A program made the translations under genes and the position numbers. A stretch of 64,000 nucleotides of DNA from an uncultured Bacteroidaceae bacterium (GTDB lineage: Bacteria; Bacteroidota; Bacteroidia; Bacteroidales; Bacteroidaceae): positions 20,155 through 84,154 of the forward strand of contig CAJOLZ010000009.1 in the NCBI GenBank assembly GCA_905235575.1, written 5' to 3'. The notes beneath the pieces were generated by a model, which was given only the letters and a program-made list of their open reading frames with translations, searched no databases and was not told where the DNA came from. Shown here piece by piece: positions 45,645-57,388 of the stretch. Position 1 is the stretch's first letter. Each line of letters starts with the position of its first letter.

Positions 45645-45771
45645 GCTCTTAATGTTGCGAGACGGCGATATTTCCGGGCAAACCTCGGCTTGCTCAAAAA
45701 TATACGATTCTCAGGAGTCTTGATAATCAGGTACTTAATTTCTCATCAAACCGAAAAAGGCATAAAAAAGT
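45645..45771. other. Remaining gap between the MaoC-like gene and the ligA terminator
   Basis: Between the nested hairpin and the terminator I see no gene, promoter or further repeat. Confidence 0.5.
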
Positions 45772-45805
45772 ACCCCAAAAGCATCATTTTCGATACTTTT
45801 GGGGT
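45772..45805 (-). terminator. Intrinsic terminator of ligA
   Basis: ACCCCAAAAG and CTTTTGGGGT form a perfect 10-bp stem with a 14-base loop. On the minus strand the stem is followed by ACTTTTTTATG, the T-run expected after ligA. Confidence 0.8.
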
Positions 45806-45853
45806 GCGTCTCAAAATTGTGAATCTCCTCGAATTCGGCCGAAATGTTTACGT

Positions 45854-47905
<2,052 letters not shown>

Positions 47906-47970
47906 TTACTTACATACTGCAAAAATACGGATAAATATCCAAACATCTTGCATGTTCCATGGAAAATATG

Positions 47971-47978
47971 TAATTTTG
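47971..47978 (+). promoter_or_regulatory. -7 element for dapA
   Basis: TAATTTTG with a CTTG 20 bases upstream. The ATG follows 30 bases later. Confidence 0.5.
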
Positions 47979-48008
47979 CAGCGTTTTCAGACATGACAAA
48001 ATCACAGT

Positions 48009-48896
48009 ATGGCTTCAAATAGATTTCGCGGCCTCGGCATAGCGCTCGTAACACCTTTCAAGAGCGATGGCAGCATCGATTTCGATGCACTGAACCACTT
48101 GGTGGAATATCAAATAAAGGGAGGAGCCGACTTCCTATGCATCATGGGCACCACAGCCGAGACGCCCACCCTCTCGAAACAAGAAAAACAAGCACTGAAA
48201 GAGCACCTCGTGCAGCGAGTCGGAGGCCGTGTGCCCCTGCTCATGGGCTGCGGAGGAAACAGCACATCGGCAGTGGTGGAAGAACTGCAGACAACAGACT
48301 GGAGTGGCATAGACGGCGTGCTGAGCGTGTGCCCCTACTACAACAAACCGTCGCAGGAGGGTCTCTATCAGCATTATCGCGCCATAGCTCAGGCATCGCC
48401 ACTGCCTGTGGTGCTCTACAATGTACCCGGCCGCACCGGTGTGAACATGACTGCCGAAACCACACTGCGCCTGGCACGTGACTTCCAGAACATCGTAGCC
48501 ATCAAGGAAGCCAGCGGAAACATCTCGCAGATGGATGACATTATCAAGAACAAGCCGCAGGACTTCGACGTGATAAGTGGTGACGACGGCATCACCTTCC
48601 CTCTCATCACACTGGGAGCTGTGGGTGTAATCAGCGTGATAGGCAATGCACTGCCTGCCGAAATGAGCCGTATGGTACGTCTGGCACTGAAAGGCGAATA
48701 CGAACCGGCACTCAGCATTCATCACAAATTCACAGAACTCTTCAAACTGCTCTTCGTGGACGGTAATCCTGCCGGCGTGAAGGCAATGCTTTCGGAAATG
48801 GGGATGATAGAAAACCAGCTGCGCCTGCCGCTTGTCCCCACCCGTCTGACCACCATGCAGCAGATAAGCGAAATCGTGCGCGAACTGGGATATTAA
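48009..48896 (+). CDS. dapA: 4-hydroxy-tetrahydrodipicolinate synthase
   Basis: A 295-aa TIM barrel that condenses aspartate semialdehyde with pyruvate on the way to lysine and diaminopimelate. The Schiff-base Lys166 (VAIKEASGN), Tyr138 (LYNVPGRTG) and the substrate motif GTTAETPTL are present. It is a single gene with a promoter and a strong terminator behind it. Confidence 0.97.
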   Translation: MASNRFRGLGIALVTPFKSDGSIDFDALNHLVEYQIKGGADFLCIMGTTAETPTLSKQEKQALKEHLVQRVGGRVPLLMGCGGNSTSAVVEELQTTDWSGIDGVLSVCPYYNKPSQEGLYQHYRAIAQASPLPVVLYNVPGRTGVNMTAETTLRLARDFQNIVAIKEASGNISQMDDIIKNKPQDFDVISGDDGITFPLITLGAVGVISVIGNALPAEMSRMVRLALKGEYEPALSIHHKFTELFKLLFVDGNPAGVKAMLSEMGMIENQLRLPLVPTRLTTMQQISEIVRELGY

Positions 48897-48917
48897 CCCA
48901 TACGCAGACAAACAGCA

Positions 48918-48965
48918 AGCCCCGTCTCGGTGAGGGAATCTCCCTGCGAGACGGGGCTTCTTGTT
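48918..48965 (+). terminator. Intrinsic terminator of dapA
   Basis: AAGCCCCGTCTCG pairs perfectly with CGAGACGGGGCTT around an 18-base loop, followed by CTTGTT. An inner stem GAGGG/TCCCT lies in the loop. Confidence 0.8.
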
Positions 48966-48989
48966 ATGTCACAACTTATGTCGGAAGGC

Positions 48990-51056
48990 TCAACGGCTTC
49001 GTTCGATGATGTCGTGCATCAGCTGTACGTCGTGGGTCGAGATGCCGAGCAAATGCAGATTCGGGCGAAACTCGTCGTAAGCAGCCAAGTCGCTCTGTTG
49101 GAAATAGGTAAGTGCCTCGTTCCATCGTCCCTGTGCAAAATAGATGGCACCGAACTTCAGACGTTCTTCTTTGAGCAACGGCTGTTCCATGTCGAGCCGC
49201 TTCTGAATGTACTTCTCGGCATTTTCGAAGCGTTTCACGTGAGCCGACGAAAGTGCAATCTGCGTAATCACCGACGGGTCGATGTGCTCGCTCAACTCCA
49301 CTTTGTAGAGATAGTTCAGCGCCTCGGCATGTCGTTCCTGCATTATCAGACATGCAGCCATTCGTCGTGTTATACTTTCATCCTCGGGTTGGATTCGGTC
49401 TAAGCGCTGGAGAATTTCCCACAGACGGTCGTAGCGTTTCATGTTGGCGTAGCAAATCTCCAGTTGACAGAGTGTCCATGGGTCATCCTCTTGCAGCAAG
49501 TCGGCCTGTGAAAAGTATTGCGCAGCCTTGGGCAGATCGCCTTCGCTTTGCTTGCATTGTGCTATGGCACGCAACAGTTCGGCTGATGCACCTTCTGTCT
49601 CTGCCACTTCCTGCAGAAGGTGGAATGCTGGCTTGCTCTGTTGAAAATGGATGAGGAGGTGCGCTGTCTGTGTCAGTTGTTGTGGGTTGAAGATGGGGCG
49701 CAGCAGTGGATTGTCGGACAGCAGCAAGTTCAGTTCGAATGCATTGCTGACTTCGTTGCTCAGCGGCGAGTGATTGAAGAATCGGTAGAGGTTCTGCACG
49801 AAGCCACGTATCAGCCTGCGTTCGTTTTGCACAGGGGTAAACTTCGTCTCCTCGGGTTTCTTTGGTTTGTCATCGTCGTCATCATCGTCCTCCTCGTCGC
49901 GTTGCTGCATGAATCGCAGCATCTGTTGGTCGAGCGAGGCCAGGTCCACATGTTGTTGTATGGCTTCGCAGATGGCATAGCGGTTGACGCTGCATTCGGT
50001 ACTGCGGCTGAACAGGTTGCGCAGTCCCTCGGCATACTCGCCATTCTGACGGATGAAGACTTCCTGTACCGTGGGACGACTCTCGTCGAAGGGAGCCCAC
50101 CAGTGCGATATGCTGCGCAGGAAACGCGAGCTGTGAAGCAACGATACCTTGTTGAGGTCGAGGTCGATGCCGAGCATAAGGAATTTCCCATACTTTTGCA
50201 TTGCTTCTTTCAGCGAGTTCTGGAACGCCTCGTTGCCTATCTCGCGGAAGTTCAGGCTCGCCAGTTCGTGGTTGATGGCCTTGTTCACTCGGGGACTTTC
50301 CTGCATCAATATGAGTTCGCGCTGCACTGCTTGAGCTATTCGAGCGAGTTCCTTGTCTTTTGTGTCGAGTTCCGCTTCGGGGTACAGGGCGAGTCTTTTC
50401 TCATATTTGAGTGTCAGCAACAGATAGGCCGTAACGGCTCTCGTGCGGACGGCAGGCTCTTCGCTTTCGCCAAGCAGTCGCAGTAGGGTGAGTTTCTCTT
50501 CGTCGAAATACTCCCAGAGCGATAGAATTATTCCGCCTTCGAGGTGTTGGCGTGTCAGTTCGTCCAGTCGGCTCAGGAACTCGAACCACTCGGCGGTCTG
50601 GTGCGAATCCCACATAGGCATGGTCCAGAGCAGGTCGAACAGCAGGTCTTGCGTCTCATATCGTTCCGTCATGCCCTGTTGGTTGTTCCATTGTCGTCGC
50701 AGCGCGTCGGCCAGTTCGCTCCCGAAATTGTTCCTCAGCCGCACGAATGCCTTGCTGTAGAGGTCTTCGGCTTTCTGTATTCTTATTTGTCTGACGGTGG
50801 CATCCAGTGTGCGCAGCAGATGGCGCACCAGGCTGTCCTGCACCTCCGAGTGCTTGTCATCCTGCCCACCTTGGGCCAGGAAGTCCATCATGCGTTCATA
50901 GTCCTGTGTGGCCGCTTCCGTCTCGCGTGCCAGCTGTTGGTCCTCACATTCCTGCATCAGCACACTCAGCCCTCGCAGTCCTTCGGCAATGCGAAAGTCG
51001 AGCAGCGCCTCTGTGGCCTGCTGATGGATGGCATATAGCGTGGAGATGTCAATCAT
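48990..51056 (-). CDS. Large TPR-repeat protein, function unknown
   Basis: A 688-aa soluble protein without signal peptide. The C-terminal third has clear tetratricopeptide repeats (AAQYFSQADLLQEDDPWTLCQLEICYANMKRYDRLWEIL and following). The N-terminal part is helical and unclassified. An Asp/Glu run (DEEDDDDDDDKPKKPEE) interrupts it near residue 390. It is the last gene after pgk and the solute-binding lipoprotein, 21 bases behind the latter. Role unknown; probably a scaffold. Confidence 0.85.
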   Translation of the reverse strand: MIDISTLYAIHQQATEALLDFRIAEGLRGLSVLMQECEDQQLARETEAATQDYERMMDFLAQGGQDDKHSEVQDSLVRHLLRTLDATVRQIRIQKAEDLYSKAFVRLRNNFGSELADALRRQWNNQQGMTERYETQDLLFDLLWTMPMWDSHQTAEWFEFLSRLDELTRQHLEGGIILSLWEYFDEEKLTLLRLLGESEEPAVRTRAVTAYLLLTLKYEKRLALYPEAELDTKDKELARIAQAVQRELILMQESPRVNKAINHELASLNFREIGNEAFQNSLKEAMQKYGKFLMLGIDLDLNKVSLLHSSRFLRSISHWWAPFDESRPTVQEVFIRQNGEYAEGLRNLFSRSTECSVNRYAICEAIQQHVDLASLDQQMLRFMQQRDEEDDDDDDDKPKKPEETKFTPVQNERRLIRGFVQNLYRFFNHSPLSNEVSNAFELNLLLSDNPLLRPIFNPQQLTQTAHLLIHFQQSKPAFHLLQEVAETEGASAELLRAIAQCKQSEGDLPKAAQYFSQADLLQEDDPWTLCQLEICYANMKRYDRLWEILQRLDRIQPEDESITRRMAACLIMQERHAEALNYLYKVELSEHIDPSVITQIALSSAHVKRFENAEKYIQKRLDMEQPLLKEERLKFGAIYFAQGRWNEALTYFQQSDLAAYDEFRPNLHLLGISTHDVQLMHDIIERSR

Positions 51057-51077
51057 GGTTCGAAGGAATGTAAGGTC

Positions 51078-52022
51078 TTATTGCATAAATAGGCTGTCGG
51101 TCTTCACGTCTTTAGGCATTCTCTGGCGACCCTTCAGCCATTCGATGGCCTTGTCGATGTCGGTGCGCTGTGGAGAGCCTTCCGTGTTCAGCGTGGGTAG
51201 TTGTATCGAGTCTGCCACTTCCTGCGGCAGTCCGTATTCGTCGCATAGGATGTCATTCACGAGGTCGGCCTGCACTCCCTCGTTGATTCTCTCCACAGCC
51301 ATGCGGTAGGCTTCGGTGAAGAGCGCAATCTGCTTGCTCCGTGCGGAGTCGTTCAGAGCCTCGCTTAGAGCAATCCACGCACTCAGTTGCGGGTCTTTGT
51401 CGGTCGATGTCTGCAGCAGTACGTTGCCCGTGGCAGCCATCCACATGGTGTAGGGCTCGGGCAGCATGGCGGCGTCCATCAGACCGGTGCGCAGCATGTC
51501 GGCACGCACCTTCACATTGTGCACCTGGGGCCGATAGTAGTCGGGTTGTCCGGTGCCGAGGGTGTCAATAAATTGGTCGCACCAATAGTCGGTGATGCAA
51601 AGTCGGCTGATGGCAATCATGCGTTCCTTCAGCTGATGTATTTTGCTGACGCGCTTTCCCTTGACAGCCACCAGCGTGATGGGCTCTGTCGTGGTGAAGA
51701 GGGCGCGTACGGGTGTTTCTCTGTCGTAGAGCCTCAGGGCGCGTATGAGGTCGCTGGCACCCACCTCGGCATGTCGGCCTATGAGTGCTGTGTCGATGTC
51801 TATCTGGGCTTCGTAGCGCAGCAGTCGAACGTCCAGTCCGAGTGTGTCCCACAGTCCGCTGCGGTCGGCGAAATATACGGGCAGGTTACCCAGTGTGGGC
51901 ATGACGGCAACGTGGAGTGCTGCCGAGTCGGCCCGTGCCTGCTCGTCGAGAGAAAGCATGGCCTCCTGCTTCGTACAGGAGGCCAGCCATATCATTGTCA
52001 GTATATAGACGAATCGTCTCAT
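51078..52022 (-). CDS. ABC-type solute-binding lipoprotein (SsuA/THI5-like), orphan
   Basis: A 314-aa protein with a lipoprotein signal (IWLASC, Cys16). The fold pattern (VAVMPTLGNLPVYFADRSGLWDTLGLDVRLLRY) is that of periplasmic binding proteins for nitrate, sulfonate or thiamine precursors. No permease or ATPase gene is near. Its ATG overlaps the pgk stop (TAATG), so it is tied to glycolytic gene expression. The ligand is unknown. Confidence 0.82.
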   Translation of the reverse strand: MRRFVYILTMIWLASCTKQEAMLSLDEQARADSAALHVAVMPTLGNLPVYFADRSGLWDTLGLDVRLLRYEAQIDIDTALIGRHAEVGASDLIRALRLYDRETPVRALFTTTEPITLVAVKGKRVSKIHQLKERMIAISRLCITDYWCDQFIDTLGTGQPDYYRPQVHNVKVRADMLRTGLMDAAMLPEPYTMWMAATGNVLLQTSTDKDPQLSAWIALSEALNDSARSKQIALFTEAYRMAVERINEGVQADLVNDILCDEYGLPQEVADSIQLPTLNTEGSPQRTDIDKAIEWLKGRQRMPKDVKTDSLFMQ

Positions 52023-53290
52023 TAGCCTTTGATGGCAGCGATGCCGGGCAGCACCTTACCTTCGATGGCCTCGAGCAGAGCACCACCACCAGTGGAGATG
52101 TACGACACCTTGTCGGCCAGACCGAACTTGTTCACGCAGGCCACCGAGTCGCCACCGCCGATGAGCGAGAAGGCACCTTCAGCTGTTGCTTCGGCAACTG
52201 CTTCACCCACTGCACGCGAACCGGGAGTGAACTCTTCACACTCGAAGCAGCCGGCAGGACCGTTCCACAGGATGGTCTTTGCACCCTTGATGGCCTCGGC
52301 AAACTTCTTGCGGCTCTCGGGTCCGGCATCCAGACCGTCCCAACCTGCCTCGATGGCGTTCGAGGGGAACACCTTGATTTCGGCACCCGGCTTCACGGAG
52401 AATGTGCTGAAGTCGTAACCGGTGCAGCATACCGAGTCGCTGCCCAGTACCAGCTCCACACCGTTCTTCTTGGCCATTTCCTCTACGCCCAGTGCAACGT
52501 CCAGCTTGTCCAGCTCAACGATGCTGTCGCCAATCTCGCCGCCGTGAGCCTTTGCGAAGGTATAGGTCATACCGCCGCACAGGATCAGCTTGTCCACTTT
52601 GCCCAGCAGGTTCTCGATGATGCCGATCTTGCTCGACACCTTCGAACCACCCATGATGGCCACGAAGGGGCGCTTGATGTTCGAGAGCACGTTGTCCACA
52701 GCCTGAACTTCCTTCTCCATCAGCAGACCCAGCATCTTGTTGTCGGCGTCGAAGTAGTCGGCGATGACAGCCGTTGATGCGTGTTTGCGGTGAGCCGTAC
52801 CGAAGGCATCCATCACGTAGCAGTCGGCATAGCTTGCCAGGGTCTTGGCAAATTCCTTCTGGCTCTGCTTCATAGCCTTCTTGGCATCCTCGTAGGCAGG
52901 ATCTTCCTTGTCGATGCCCACGGGCTTGCCTTCCTCCTCGGGATAGTAGCGCAGGTTCTCCAGCAGCAGAGCCTCGCCCGACTTCAGGGCTGCAGCGGCG
53001 TCGGCTGCCTTGGCGCAGTCGGGTGCAAAGGCTACGGGAACGCCCAGAGCCTCGGCAACAGCGTCCTTAATCTGACCCAGAGAGAGCTTCGGGTTCACCT
53101 TGCCCTTGGGCTTGCCCATGTGGCTCATGATGATGACGGCACCGCCGTCTGCCAAAATCTTCTTCAGGGTGGGCAGTGCACCGCGGATGCGGGTGTCGTC
53201 CGTAATCTTACCATTCTCGTCCAGGGGCACATTGAAGTCCACGCGGACAATAGCCTTCTTACCGGCAAAGTTGTACTCGTTGATTGTCAT
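52022..53290 (-). CDS. pgk: Phosphoglycerate kinase
   Basis: A 422-aa glycolytic enzyme (1,3-bisphosphoglycerate + ADP to 3-phosphoglycerate + ATP). [35 protein letters not shown] and the C-terminal [14 protein letters not shown] are diagnostic. Codon choice is more biased than in its neighbours, as expected for high expression. A full consensus promoter lies 43 bases upstream. Confidence 0.97.
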   Translation of the reverse strand: MTINEYNFAGKKAIVRVDFNVPLDENGKITDDTRIRGALPTLKKILADGGAVIIMSHMGKPKGKVNPKLSLGQIKDAVAEALGVPVAFAPDCAKAADAAAALKSGEALLLENLRYYPEEEGKPVGIDKEDPAYEDAKKAMKQSQKEFAKTLASYADCYVMDAFGTAHRKHASTAVIADYFDADNKMLGLLMEKEVQAVDNVLSNIKRPFVAIMGGSKVSSKIGIIENLLGKVDKLILCGGMTYTFAKAHGGEIGDSIVELDKLDVALGVEEMAKKNGVELVLGSDSVCCTGYDFSTFSVKPGAEIKVFPSNAIEAGWDGLDAGPESRKKFAEAIKGAKTILWNGPAGCFECEEFTPGSRAVGEAVAEATAEGAFSLIGGGDSVACVNKFGLADKVSYISTGGGALLEAIEGKVLPGIAAIKG

Positions 53291-53333
53291 AGCTTTTGTT
53301 TTTTATGAATTTGGGGTTATCCTTTTCGGGTGG

Positions 53334-53364
53334 CAAAGTTACAAATAAGTGAGCAAAGCACAAA
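53334..53364 (-). promoter_or_regulatory. Promoter for pgk
   Basis: TTTG (53364-53361), a 19-base spacer, TAACTTTG (53341-53334), minus strand. Confidence 0.75.
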
Positions 53365-53489
53365 AGGAAAAACAAAATTTTTCTTTTCGTGGTTTCGAAC
53401 GAGCGTAACTTCGACGTCCCACAGAGTTACGCCCGGCTTTAGTCTACGTTAGTGGGTGTTAAAGAATGATAGTCCTTCCAGCCGCTCAA

Positions 53490-53777
53490 TAATCTTTACA
53501 TACTCCGCTTCCTGCTTCGTCCGGAAATTCAGAAAACGGTGTTGGAGCCTGTTGCGAGGCGTGACGCAGCACGTTGCGACGGGTGTCGCACCACGGTGCG
53601 TTTTCGTCAGATGCGTTTTCCTGCGCAAATTTTTCGAGGACGAGCAGCTCGATGCAAAATTTGCGATTGCTGAGAATCAAGCGGTTGCGGATGCGTCGTT
53701 TTTCGGCCTTCACCACAACGCAACGAGGGGCACCGATTCTCACTGCTTCTCACAGCGGTTTTCGATGCCCCTCGCAG
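53490..53777 (-). repeat. Dispersed intergenic element, long form, copy I
   Basis: The minus-strand long copy, 288 bp, very like copy D. Left end GAGGGGCATCGAAAACCG, right end GTAAAGATTATTGAG. The hairpin core lies at 53565-53600. An 85-codon frame (53743-53486) has the same start, length and final four residues as copy D. It sits in the 537-bp gap 53291-53827 between pgk and nth. I see no gene in the rest of that gap. Confidence 0.75.
53565..53600. repeat. 36-nt hairpin repeat core, copy I
   Basis: CGCAGCACGTTGCGAC, loop GGGT, GTCGCACCACGGTGCG. The stem carries several mismatches and the total length is again exactly 36. Confidence 0.7.
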
Positions 53778-53827
53778 ATGGGTTCAATTCGATATGGTCC
53801 GATTCTTTTACATAAACGCGATTCCTG

Positions 53828-54463
53828 TCACACGCCCACACGTCGGCATACGTCGAGCAGGAAACAGTTCTCGCATCGCGGTCGGCGTGCCTGACACACG
53901 TAGCGGCCGTGCAGGATGAGCCAATGGTGGGCGGTGGGTATGATGTCGTCGGGGATGTGTCGCACCAGTTCTCGCTCCACGCTGAGCGGTGTGGTGCATT
54001 TCTGCGAAACCAGTCCGATGCGGTGGCTCACGCGGAACACGTGGGTGTCGACAGCCATGCGCGCCTTCTGGAAGATGACGGCCTGTATGACGTTGGCCGT
54101 CTTACGTCCCACGCCCGGAAGCCGTTCCAGCTCTTCGCCTGTCGAGGGCACTTCGCCGCCGTATTCGCGCATCAGCATCTGCGCCATGCCCACCAAGTGA
54201 CGCGCTTTGTTGTTGGGGTAGCTCACGCTGCGGATGTATTCGAACAGCACTTCGGGCGTGGCCAGCGCCATGGCTTCGGGAGTGGGGTAGTCCTCGAAGA
54301 GACGTGGCGTGACCTGATTGATGCGGCGGTCGGTGCACTGCGCGCTCAGGATGGTTGCCACCAGCAACTGGAACGGGTTCTCGTAGTGCAACTCCGTCTC
54401 TGCCACGGGCATGGCTTCCTGGAAGCGTGCTATCACTTGTGCGTAAAGCTCTTTTTTTGTCAT
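53828..54463 (-). CDS. nth: Endonuclease III
   Basis: A 211-aa base-excision glycosylase/AP lyase for oxidised pyrimidines. The helix-hairpin-helix LPGVGRKTA holds the catalytic Lys, and VDTHVFRVSHR the catalytic Asp. The 4Fe-4S cluster Cys pattern CX6CX2CX5C closes the protein. The start at 54463 fits the family N-terminus (MTKKELYAQVIARFQEAMP). It lies 44 bases after the arabinofuranosidase gene on the same strand. Confidence 0.95.
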   Translation of the reverse strand: MTKKELYAQVIARFQEAMPVAETELHYENPFQLLVATILSAQCTDRRINQVTPRLFEDYPTPEAMALATPEVLFEYIRSVSYPNNKARHLVGMAQMLMREYGGEVPSTGEELERLPGVGRKTANVIQAVIFQKARMAVDTHVFRVSHRIGLVSQKCTTPLSVERELVRHIPDDIIPTAHHWLILHGRYVCQARRPRCENCFLLDVCRRVGV

Positions 54464-54507
54464 CGGTGTGTGTCTTATGCGGCTTCGTGTGGGCGTCGTC
54501 TCTACGG

Positions 54508-56058
54508 TCATTTCACTTTCAGCACCACGATGCTTCCGACGGGCATTTTCACCGTCAGTGTGCCGTTCTTCAGTCGGGCATCCTTGAACTCGACAGGTTT
54601 CACCACGTCTGTATGCTCAAAGTCGTTGAAGTCGTTCATCCGCTTGCTCGTCAGCACTTTACCTGTCACCTCGTGTGCCGTTGCTCCCTCTATGCCCACC
54701 TGTACGGTCTGTTCCTTCGTCAGGCTTGTGTTGGCCATCGCCACGACGAGTGAGCCATCCTTGGCGCGTGCTGCCGTGGCGGAGATGAGGGGTATGCTGT
54801 GGCCGTTGCTGGCCTTGACAGAATCGCATCGCAGGTCGAGCGGCAGGTGTGTGGCCTCCTGAAAATCTTTATACATTTCGAAGACGTGGTAGGTGGGTGT
54901 CAGCACCATGTGCCCGGTGCCTTTCTGGTCGGTGAGAATCATGGCCTGCAGCACATTCACCATCTGTGCGATGTTGGCCATGCGCACGCGGTCGGTGAAT
55001 TTATGATAGATGTTCAGCATCAGTGCGGCCACCATGGCGTCGCGCATGCTGTTTTGCTGGTACAGGTGTCCGGCGATGGTTCCCGGCTCTTCGTCCCACC
55101 ATGTTCCCCACTCGTCCACCATCAGTCCGATGCGTTTCTGTGGGTCGGTCTCGTCCATAATACGGCAGTGGCGGCGTATCACGTTTTCCACGTCGAGACA
55201 TTTGTCGAGTGTCAGCAGGTATTCGTCGTCGGAGAAGGCGGTGGCCTTGCCCTTGCGTCCCCAGTCGCGCACGGTGTAGTAGTGGACCGACAGTGCGTTC
55301 ATGCGCTGACCTATGTTCTGCATGAGCACCCGTGTCCAGTTGTAGTCGTAGTCGGAGGCTCCCGAGGCGATGCGATAGAGGCGGTTGCCGGGCTGGTCGC
55401 GCAGGTAGGTGTTGTATCTGCGGAACTCGTTCGAGTAGTATTCGGGCGTCATGTTTCCTCCGCATCCCCATGCCTCGTTGCCGATTCCGAAGTATTTCAC
55501 GCGCCACGGCTTCTCGCGCCCGTTCTGTCGTCTCAGGCGAGCCATGGGCGTGTCACCCTCGCTGGTCATGTATTCCACCCATTGTGCCATCTCCTGTACG
55601 GTGCCGCTTCCGACGTTTCCGCTGATGTAGGGCTCGCATCCCAACATCTCGCACAGGTTCAGGAACTCGTGTGTGCCGAACGAATTGTCCTCGATGGTGC
55701 CTCCCCAGTTGTTGTTGCGCAGCGTCGGGCGCTCGTTCTTCGGACCTATTCCGTCACGCCAGTGATAGTCGTCGGCAAAGCATCCGCCGGGCCATCGCAA
55801 CACCGGCACCTGCAGTTTCTTTAGTGCTTCCACGACGTCGGTGCGATATCCGTTGACGTTGGGAATGGGGGAGTTCTCGCCCACCCACAGGCCGCCGTAG
55901 ATGCAGCTGCCGAGGTGTTCGGCAAACTGACCGTAGATTTCCTTGTTGATTTTGTACTTGCCCTGGTCGGCATGAATGGTCACCTGGGCTTCTTGGGCAC
56001 AGACAGTCGTTGCCAGCAAAAGGCCGGCAAGCAGGGTGCTAAGTGTCTGGAGTTTCAT
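54508..56058 (-). CDS. GH51 alpha-L-arabinofuranosidase, secreted
   Basis: A 516-aa protein with a signal peptide (cleavage after CAQ, about 22). Catalytic acid/base Glu195 lies in GIGNEAWG and nucleophile Glu316 in [11 protein letters not shown], both intact. A C-terminal beta domain follows (about 400-516). The family removes arabinose from arabinoxylan and arabinan, so the bacterium probably uses plant polysaccharide. No susC/susD genes are next to it. A full promoter lies 24 bases upstream. Confidence 0.95.
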   Translation of the reverse strand: MKLQTLSTLLAGLLLATTVCAQEAQVTIHADQGKYKINKEIYGQFAEHLGSCIYGGLWVGENSPIPNVNGYRTDVVEALKKLQVPVLRWPGGCFADDYHWRDGIGPKNERPTLRNNNWGGTIEDNSFGTHEFLNLCEMLGCEPYISGNVGSGTVQEMAQWVEYMTSEGDTPMARLRRQNGREKPWRVKYFGIGNEAWGCGGNMTPEYYSNEFRRYNTYLRDQPGNRLYRIASGASDYDYNWTRVLMQNIGQRMNALSVHYYTVRDWGRKGKATAFSDDEYLLTLDKCLDVENVIRRHCRIMDETDPQKRIGLMVDEWGTWWDEEPGTIAGHLYQQNSMRDAMVAALMLNIYHKFTDRVRMANIAQMVNVLQAMILTDQKGTGHMVLTPTYHVFEMYKDFQEATHLPLDLRCDSVKASNGHSIPLISATAARAKDGSLVVAMANTSLTKEQTVQVGIEGATAHEVTGKVLTSKRMNDFNDFEHTDVVKPVEFKDARLKNGTLTVKMPVGSIVVLKVK

Positions 56059-56081
56059 GGGACTAACGATATAAATGTATG

Positions 56082-56113
56082 CAAAAATACGAAGAAGTGC
56101 GCAGAATAGCAAA
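56082..56113 (-). promoter_or_regulatory. Promoter for the GH51 gene
   Basis: TTTG (56113-56110), a 20-base spacer, TATTTTTG (56089-56082), minus strand. Confidence 0.7.
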
Positions 56114-56172
56114 ACTTGCCCCGATTTTCTCGGAGTTGAAGGCCGCGTACTCAATAAAACCTCGAAAATCGT

Positions 56173-56203
56173 TTTGAAAATTGCGGAAAACGCCCTACCT
56201 TTG
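56173..56203 (+). promoter_or_regulatory. Promoter for the DUF4886 gene
   Basis: TTTG (56173-56176), a 19-base spacer, TACCTTTG (56196-56203). It rules out the ATG at 56207, which lies in the expected transcription start. Confidence 0.7.
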
Positions 56204-56233
56204 CCCATGTATAACCCCGAAACAATTCACAAC

Positions 56234-57145
56234 ATGAAACGTATTTTTTCTTTCGGACTGAGTTTCCTGCTCGTACTCTCAGCCTTTGCCGCCGACCCTG
56301 CCCATGTGCGGGTGCTCTCCATCGGCAACTCTTTCAGCCGCGATGCCTTCTCTTATGTGCCTTTCCTGATAGAAGAACTGGCGCCCGGCACGAAGGTGGA
56401 CTTCTGTATCCTTTACATCGGCGGCTGTTCGCTGGAGCGTCATTACCAGAACATGAAGAGCGGTGAAGCGGCCTACGAGTACGATATCTTCAGCAGCGAG
56501 GTGGGCCGATGGACCATGGAGCGCGACGTCTCACTGGAGAAAGGTGTCATGCAGCAGGACTGGGACATCATCATCCTGCAGCAGCAGAGCGCCCGTTCGC
56601 GCTACTACGACACGTATCAGCCCTACCTGAACGAACTGCTCTCCTACCTCGGTCGTGTGCGTCCCAACGCCACCCCGGCATGGTTGCTCACACAGGCCTA
56701 CGGCACTGGTTTCCGCGACTTGGGCGACATGCCCACCGACGAGATGTGGGCACGAATTGACGAGTCGAGCCAGCGTGTCATGGACGAGACGGCGGTGAAG
56801 ATTCTGATTCCTGCCGGCACCGCCATACAGAATGCGCGCTACACCGTGCTCGACCGTCTGGGTCAGGCCGGACATCTGGTGAACGACGGCTTCCATCTGC
56901 AGGAAGGCATACCGCCTCTCATCGAAGGTCTCGTGACTACACAGGTGGTTCTGAAGCACTACGGTATTGATATCGACGTGCAGAAGAGCCGGTTGAAAAT
57001 CACTCCCGAATGGCGTGCGGAGCGCAACACACCCCAACCCAACGGTCAGCCCGAGGAGGCGTCGGACGATGAATATCGCATCGCGCGGCAGTGTGCACAG
57101 TGGGCCATCGACAACCCGTGGCAGCTGACAGTGGTCGAGGAGTAG
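56234..57145 (+). CDS. DUF4886 SGNH-hydrolase-like secreted protein
   Basis: A 303-aa protein with a signal peptide (MKRIFSFGLSFLLVLSAFA). VLSIGNSFSRDAFSYVPFL carries the GNS block I of SGNH esterases. YIGGCSLERH is block II-like, WDIIILQQQS block III, and GHLVNDGFHLQEG may hold the final Asp/His. DUF4886 is common in Bacteroidetes and is probably a carbohydrate esterase. It diverges from the GH51 gene, which fits joint use on plant glycans. Confidence 0.87.
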   Translation: MKRIFSFGLSFLLVLSAFAADPAHVRVLSIGNSFSRDAFSYVPFLIEELAPGTKVDFCILYIGGCSLERHYQNMKSGEAAYEYDIFSSEVGRWTMERDVSLEKGVMQQDWDIIILQQQSARSRYYDTYQPYLNELLSYLGRVRPNATPAWLLTQAYGTGFRDLGDMPTDEMWARIDESSQRVMDETAVKILIPAGTAIQNARYTVLDRLGQAGHLVNDGFHLQEGIPPLIEGLVTTQVVLKHYGIDIDVQKSRLKITPEWRAERNTPQPNGQPEEASDDEYRIARQCAQWAIDNPWQLTVVEE

Positions 57146-57162
57146 TTGCATCAGATACGAAA

Positions 57163-57198
57163 CGCTCCGTGGTGCGACGCCTGTCGCAGCACGGAGCG
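57163..57198. repeat. 36-nt hairpin repeat, copy j, compensatory variant
   Basis: CGCTCCGTGGTGCGAC, loop GCCT, GTCGCAGCACGGAGCG. Where other copies have A paired with T at stem position 4, this copy has T paired with A, so both arms changed together. A further arm GTCGCAGCACGGTGCG follows up to 57221. Confidence 0.8.
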
Positions 57199-57325
57199 TT
57201 GCCTGTCGCAGCACGGTGCGTTAGCCGGAAAAGCGTGGTGCGTGGAATTTTGCCCCGAATCGGCCATTAGAATTTTCCGAATCGGCCATTCGAATTTATA
57301 TATAAAGACAGGAGCGAAAGCAAAC

Positions 57326-57367
57326 AAAAACGGTTAAGAGCATTTTCATTTGCCCTTAACCGTTTTT
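57326..57367. terminator. Bidirectional intrinsic terminator
   Basis: AAAAACGGTTAAG and CTTAACCGTTTTT form a perfect stem. It serves the DUF4886 gene from the left and the Tyr-rich lipoprotein gene from the right. Confidence 0.8.
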
Positions 57368-57388
57368 CTTTTAGCCTGAGTTGATTAC

